From: Pseudomonas frederiksbergensis
GTDB taxonomy: Bacteria > Pseudomonadota > Gammaproteobacteria > Pseudomonadales > Pseudomonadaceae
DNA length: 64,000 nucleotides
Reading direction: 5' to 3'
NCBI RefSeq assembly: GCF_003732705.1
Contig: NZ_MOBR01000009.1
Location: 248,001 to 312,000, forward strand
The position numbers and the translations under genes were made by a program. This document shows, in pieces, positions 60,578 through 64,000 of the stretch (positions are counted from its first letter, which is position 1; each line of letters begins with the position of its first letter). The notes under the pieces were generated by a model, which saw only the letters and a list, made by a program, of their open reading frames with translations, had not been told where the DNA came from and made no database searches.

Positions 60578-60594
60578 CTAGACGACCGGTCTAG
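60578..60594. promoter_or_regulatory. NemR-type operator, copy 1
   Basis: CTAGAC-GACCG-GTCTAG is a perfect 17-base inverted repeat 22 bases before the TetR-family start. An almost identical copy precedes the oxidoreductase gene at 61222-61238. TAGAC/GTCTA arms resemble sites of NemR-type repressors. Confidence 0.8.
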
Positions 60595-60616
60595 TTTTGT
60601 GTAGGCTGCCTTCCCT

Positions 60617-61198
60617 ATGAAGAAACCTATCCAAGACATGCGACAGCACATCATCGATGTGGCCAAGTCGCTGATGACCAACAAGGGTTACACCGCCGTG
60701 GGGCTGTCGGAAGTGCTGACAACCGCTGGCGTACCCAAAGGGTCGTTCTATCACTACTTCCGCTCGAAAGAAGAATTCGGCCAGGCGCTGCTCGAAGAAT
60801 ATTTTCAGGAGTACATCGGGCGCGTCGATATCGTCATGGCCGCAGAAGGAACAGGAGCGGAGCGGCTGCTGGGCTATCTGCACTATTGGGCAAAGACGCA
60901 AGCGTTCGATCATCCCGAGGAGAAATGCCTGGTGGTGAAACTGGGCGCTGAAGTCTGCGACTTATCGGAAGACATGCGCACGGTGCTGGAGGAGGGCACC
61001 GCGCTGATCATTCAGCGGATCATGCGTTGCGTCGAGCAGGGCATGGCCGATGGTTCCATCTCGCAGACTCAGGACGCGGCGATATTAGCCGAATCGCTCT
61101 ATCAGCTATGGCTGGGCGCCTCGCTGTTGGTCAAGGTCAAGAAGACCATGGCCCCGTTTGAAACCGCACTGATCACAAGTAAACGCCTGCTGGCCTAG
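60617..61198 (+). CDS. nemR: TetR-family repressor (NemR-like)
   Basis: The 193-residue protein has the TetR helix-turn-helix at 8-55 (MRQHIIDVAKSLMTNKGYTAVGLSEVLTTAGVPKGSFYHYFRSKEEFG). The C-terminal domain carries Cys at 96-116 (EEKCLVVKLGAEVCDLSEDM), comparable with the reactive cysteines through which NemR senses electrophiles and hypochlorite. It is flanked by two identical operators. A terminator overlaps its final codons, yet the next gene (old yellow enzyme) has its own operator. It probably represses itself and the downstream operon. Confidence 0.88.
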   Translation: MKKPIQDMRQHIIDVAKSLMTNKGYTAVGLSEVLTTAGVPKGSFYHYFRSKEEFGQALLEEYFQEYIGRVDIVMAAEGTGAERLLGYLHYWAKTQAFDHPEEKCLVVKLGAEVCDLSEDMRTVLEEGTALIIQRIMRCVEQGMADGSISQTQDAAILAESLYQLWLGASLLVKVKKTMAPFETALITSKRLLA

Positions 61199-61211
61199 GG
61201 GCGTTTTTTTT
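61181..61211 (+). terminator. Intrinsic terminator overlapping the end of nemR
   Basis: AAACGCC (61181-61187) pairs with GGCGTTT (61200-61206), and the T-run continues to 61211. The left arm lies in the last nemR codons and the stop codon lies in the loop. It separates nemR from the operator-promoter of the next gene. Confidence 0.8.
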
Positions 61212-61221
61212 AACCAATTTA

Positions 61222-61238
61222 CTAGACGACCGGTCTAA
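61222..61238. promoter_or_regulatory. NemR-type operator, copy 2
   Basis: CTAGAC-GACCG-GTCTAA matches copy 1 (60578-60594) in 16 of 17 bases. It lies 17 bases upstream of the old-yellow-enzyme start. Confidence 0.8.
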
Positions 61239-61255
61239 TATTTGAGGTATTCAAC

Positions 61256-62362
61256 ATGATTGATAACAGTCATAACACCGACCTTTTTTCGCCCACGCGG
61301 ATGGGCGCCTTGCAACTGGCCAACCGTATTGTCATGGCTCCAGTGACACGCAGCCGGATGGCGGAGGACGGCGTGCCGAATGAACTGCACGCCACTTACT
61401 ACGCCCAACGTGCCGGCGCAGGCCTGATCATCGCCGAAGCCACGAACATTTCTGCCCAGGGCCGCGGCTATGCCATGACGCCAGGTATCTGGTCGGAAGA
61501 ACAGGTGGCAGGCTGGAAAAAAGTCACTGACGCGGTACACGCAGCAGGCGGCAAGATCGTCAGCCAGCTATGGCACGTTGGTCGCTTCTCCAGCGTCGAG
61601 CTACAGCCAAACGGCGAGGCACCGGTCGCTCCCTCGGCAATCAAGGCCGAAGGTACGACCTACACCAACAATGGCATGGTCGAAGTGTCCATGCCTCGGG
61701 CGCTGGAGACTTCAGAGATCCCGGGGATCATCGAGCAGTACCGGCATGCGGCTGAAAATGCAAAGCGAGCCGGTTTTGACGGTGTGGAAGTCCATTCTGC
61801 CAACAGCTATCTGCTCGATCAGTTCCTGCGTGATTCCACCAACCAGCGCACTGACCCGTACGGCGGGTCCATCGAGAACCGGACGCGGTTGACGCTTGAA
61901 GTCACCGAAGCCGTGGTCGCGATCTGGGGCAGTGACCGGGTCGGCATCCGCCTTTCGCCGGTGACACCTGACGCAGGTAATACGCCCCCTGACAGCAACG
62001 TCATGGCGACTTACGGCTACCTCATTCAGCAGTTGAACAGATTCAACCTGGCCTATCTGCACTTCGTCGAAGGCGCCACCGCCACTTCTCGCACCGTTCC
62101 GGAAGGGGTGGATCTGGACGCGCTGAGTGCGCAGTTCGAAGGGCCGTTCATTGGTAACAACAACTATGACCTGGATATGGCGCTGGAACGCCGGGCGCAA
62201 GGCCGGATTGACGCGGTAGCGTTCGGTCGTTTGTTCATTGCCAATCCAGACCTTGTAGAGCGCCTGCGTCGTGGAACCGAACTGACCATCGCGCCACGTG
62301 AGAGTTATTACGGCGGAGGCGCCAAGGGCTACACCGATTGGCCAACGGCCAACGCCAACTAA
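61256..62362 (+). CDS. nemA: Old yellow enzyme / N-ethylmaleimide reductase-like
   Basis: The 368-residue FMN barrel protein has ANRIVMAPVTRSRMAEDGVPNEL, the FMN/substrate region SQLWHVGRFSSVELQPNGEAPVAPSAI, FDGVEVHSANSYLLDQFL and PYGGSIENRTRLTLEV. It reduces alpha,beta-unsaturated carbonyls, maleimides or nitro compounds with NAD(P)H. GAGG precedes ATG 61256. It is under a NemR-type operator and starts an operon with an SDR and two NTF2-like proteins. Confidence 0.92.
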   Translation: MIDNSHNTDLFSPTRMGALQLANRIVMAPVTRSRMAEDGVPNELHATYYAQRAGAGLIIAEATNISAQGRGYAMTPGIWSEEQVAGWKKVTDAVHAAGGKIVSQLWHVGRFSSVELQPNGEAPVAPSAIKAEGTTYTNNGMVEVSMPRALETSEIPGIIEQYRHAAENAKRAGFDGVEVHSANSYLLDQFLRDSTNQRTDPYGGSIENRTRLTLEVTEAVVAIWGSDRVGIRLSPVTPDAGNTPPDSNVMATYGYLIQQLNRFNLAYLHFVEGATATSRTVPEGVDLDALSAQFEGPFIGNNNYDLDMALERRAQGRIDAVAFGRLFIANPDLVERLRRGTELTIAPRESYYGGGAKGYTDWPTANAN

Positions 62363-62441
62363 TGAGAGGTTCCCCTTGCGTCGACTCGGCGCGGGGAGGC
62401 TCCGTCGCGAGCGCATTTCGCCGCACAAGAGGTACTCAAAT

Positions 62442-63185
62442 ATGAATTATCTGCAAAACAAGGTCGCCATCGTCACTGGCGCATCTTCCGGCATCGGCGC
62501 AGCCACCACTCGTGCACTCGCGGCACAGGGTGTCCGCGTAGTAGCGGCAGCACACGATCAGCATGGGCTGGAAGCGTTTGTTGCAGAACTGCGTGAGTCA
62601 GGCAGCGATGTGGTTGCCTTCACCGCAGACGTTACCCATCTGGATCAAACCAAAGCGCTGGCGAAGTTTGCACAAGACACCTACGGCGCCGTGGACATCT
62701 TGGTCAACAACGCCGGCCTGATGCTCTTTTCCAACTGGGTCGATCTGGCCGTGCAGGATTGGGAAAAGATGATCGATGTGAACATCAAGGGCTACCTCAA
62801 CGGTATTGCGGCTGTATTGCCGTACATGCTTGAACAGAAATCCGGGCAGATTCTCAACATGGACTCTGTTGCAGGTCATCAGGTCGGGCCGGCGGCGGGT
62901 GTTTACAGCGCAACCAAGTTTTTCGTCCAGGCCATGACCGAATCCATGCGCAAGGAGTTGGGCGTGCAGCATGGCATTCGCGTCAACACCGTCAGCCCCG
63001 GCGTGATCAATACCGGTTGGGCGGACAAGGTCAGCGATCCTGAAGGGCGCAAGGCTGCTCAGGAGCTGAACCGGATTGCCATTGCGCCTGACGATATCGC
63101 CCGCGCTGTGATTTACGCGCTCAACCAACCGGGAAACGTCACCGTCAACGATCTGATCATCTCGCCGACACGCCAGGATTGGTGA
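62442..63185 (+). CDS. Short-chain dehydrogenase/reductase
   Basis: The 247-residue classical SDR has VAIVTGASSGIGAATTRAL, NNAGLML, Ser in LNMDSVAGH, and Tyr/Lys in GVYSATKFFVQAM. The C-terminus is VTVNDLIISPTRQDW, typical of a YdfG/serine-dehydrogenase-like subgroup. ATG 62442 follows AAGAGG, so a longer frame overlapping the previous gene is rejected. It lies 79 bases after the old yellow enzyme and is probably in the same electrophile-response operon. Confidence 0.9.
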   Translation: MNYLQNKVAIVTGASSGIGAATTRALAAQGVRVVAAAHDQHGLEAFVAELRESGSDVVAFTADVTHLDQTKALAKFAQDTYGAVDILVNNAGLMLFSNWVDLAVQDWEKMIDVNIKGYLNGIAAVLPYMLEQKSGQILNMDSVAGHQVGPAAGVYSATKFFVQAMTESMRKELGVQHGIRVNTVSPGVINTGWADKVSDPEGRKAAQELNRIAIAPDDIARAVIYALNQPGNVTVNDLIISPTRQDW

Positions 63186-63257
63186 TTGTTGGTGGGCCAT
63201 GCCCACGCCCATCCAGAGCTGATGGGCAATCGGAAATTTCTCAATCAGGAGTTCATC

Positions 63258-63638
63258 ATGAGCCATCCAACTTACGTCCAGGAATACAACGCGATCGTCG
63301 ACGTGCTGAGCCAATACAACGAAGGCGGTGCCAAGGCTGACAGCGCTTTGATGAAGCCTGCGTTCAACGAGCAGGCCACCATGTTTGGGGTCGATGGCGA
63401 CAAGCTCGTCGGCGGTGCGATCCAGAATCTGTACGACGTCATCGACAACGCTTTCCGCCCATCTCCCGAAGCCAAAGCCGCGATCGTTCGCATCGACATC
63501 GTGGGCACTGCCGCCAGTGCTCGCGTCGATACCGACAACGTTTCGGGATTTCGTTTCACCGATTTCTTCAACCTGCTGAAGGTAGACGGCAAGTGGACGA
63601 TCGTCAGCAAGATTTACCACACCCATCCGAGCGCTTGA
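63258..63638 (+). CDS. NTF2-like (SnoaL/lumazine-binding type) protein
   Basis: The 126-residue protein starts at ATG 63258 with CAGGAG upstream. The 24 codons before it are rejected. The cone-shaped NTF2 fold pattern is visible: helix YVQEYNAIVDVLSQYNEGGAKAD, FNEQATMFGVDGDKLVGGAIQNLYDVID, and final strands FTDFFNLLKVDGKWTIVSKIYHTH. These proteins are small isomerases, hydrolases or ligand carriers. It is followed by a paralogue. Confidence 0.85.
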   Translation: MSHPTYVQEYNAIVDVLSQYNEGGAKADSALMKPAFNEQATMFGVDGDKLVGGAIQNLYDVIDNAFRPSPEAKAAIVRIDIVGTAASARVDTDNVSGFRFTDFFNLLKVDGKWTIVSKIYHTHPSA

Positions 63639-63662
63639 GCACTCGAGCACTCGAGCGCCTCT

Positions 63663-63685
63663 GGCGAGGTGTGCTGTACCTCGCC
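63663..63685 (+). terminator. Hairpin between tandem NTF2-like genes
   Basis: GGCGAGGT (63663-63670) pairs with ACCTCGCC (63678-63685) around a 7-base loop. A short CACTCGAG direct repeat lies just upstream (near 63641-63655). There is no T-run, so it may tune expression between the two genes rather than end transcription. Confidence 0.45.
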
Positions 63686-63705
63686 TCTAATAAACGGAGA
63701 GAACC

Positions 63706-64000
63706 ATGTCCAAGAACATCAAGGCAGTACCGACTTCCGAGTACAACGCTGTCATCGCTACCGCCAATCAATACGTTGAAGGTCTGCGTGTGGGCAGTGC
63801 AGAAGGCGTTGCGCAAGCATTCCATAAAGACGCCGTGATGTACGGTTTCACAAACGGTGAGCTGCTTGGCGGCCCGATCAAGAATCTGTTTGATTTCGTT
63901 CAGAAGAACGGCAGTGCCCCAGAAATTACGACTCGGCTCGACATACTGGCGATCACACCCACGACAGCCGTGGTGCGTGTCGATATGGAAAAGGATGCGA
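63706..64000 (+). CDS. NTF2-like protein, second copy (3' truncated by window)
   Basis: ATG 63706 follows ACGGAGAG. Ninety-eight codons are present, reading VPTSEYNAVIATANQYVEGL, GVAQAFHKDAVMYGFTNGELLGGPIKNLFDFVQ and LAITPTTAVVRVDMEKDA, and the frame runs off the window end. It is a diverged paralogue of the protein at 63258-63638, with the same YxxV helix, metal/substrate pocket region and GGPI/GGAI turn. It is the last visible gene of the NemR-controlled operon. Confidence 0.85.
   Translation, partial: MSKNIKAVPTSEYNAVIATANQYVEGLRVGSAEGVAQAFHKDAVMYGFTNGELLGGPIKNLFDFVQKNGSAPEITTRLDILAITPTTAVVRVDMEKDA

Noticed and set aside
62298..62441. Longer start of the SDR gene overlapping the old yellow enzyme
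   Set aside because: The added 48 residues have no SDR character, and ATG 62442 has a proper ribosome site right before the Rossmann motif.

Overview
The window looks like a chromosomal segment of a fluorescent-group Pseudomonas. The evidence is a selB end directly followed by selC, OprD-type porins, many LysR regulators, an AraC-regulated phbBAC polyhydroxybutyrate locus like that described in Pseudomonas sp. 61-3, and REP-type palindromes of the GTGGGAGCGAGC...GCTCGCTCCCAC kind common in P. fluorescens relatives. No integrase, transposase, rRNA or CRISPR array was seen. The only tRNA found is tRNA-Sec.

Layout. 0-2.8 kb: 3' end of selB, selC, a LysR gene and a divergent YcaC-type hydrolase. 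2.8-3.7 kb: a gene-free tandem array of six REP hairpin units. 3.7-16.4 kb: a polyhydroxybutyrate (PHB) block (phbC, phbA, phbB, divergent phbR, a PhaC-like DUF3141 protein, phasin phaP, repressor phaR), flanked by two OprD porins and a second YcaC-type hydrolase. 16.5-24.4 kb: a carboxylate-use operon (acyl-CoA ligase, yjcH, actP, acyl-CoA dehydrogenase) divergent from a PAS histidine kinase/FixJ-type regulator pair. 24.5-31.5 kb: patatin phospholipase, exported chorismate mutase, medium-chain reductase plus LysR, LysR plus aldehyde dehydrogenase, and a LprI/MliC-type lysozyme-inhibitor-like protein. 31.6-35.3 kb: a basic amino acid decarboxylase overlapping a PotE antiporter.

The most distinctive part is 35.4-56.8 kb. 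It looks like an uptake and N-demethylation/ring-oxidation island for a quaternary amine, perhaps a proline-type betaine. It holds an MFS transporter, a GlxA-type AraC regulator of the GbdR/CdhR kind, an MmgE/PrpD protein, a ProXWV betaine ABC importer, LysR, a GbcA-like Rieske oxygenase, an operon of DHDPS-family lyase, aldehyde dehydrogenase and DadA-like oxidase, two SDRs, TetR plus a ProC-family reductase, a DgcA/N-methylproline-demethylase-like flavoenzyme, a 2-oxoglutarate/Fe(II) oxygenase and a hydroxyisobutyrate-dehydrogenase-family enzyme. Two operator families tie it together. GATAAC-N5-GTTATC-like sites lie in three divergent promoters. ATGTAC-N6-GTACAT sites lie upstream of the TetR gene and between the flavoenzyme and the 2OG oxygenase. 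The substrate is inferred, not shown.

56.9-64 kb: a small exported protein with four 13-residue repeats, a LysR/VOC pair, a dicarboxylate symporter, and a NemR/NemA-like electrophile-response operon with two matching operators. That operon continues into an SDR and two tandem NTF2-like proteins, the second cut by the window edge.
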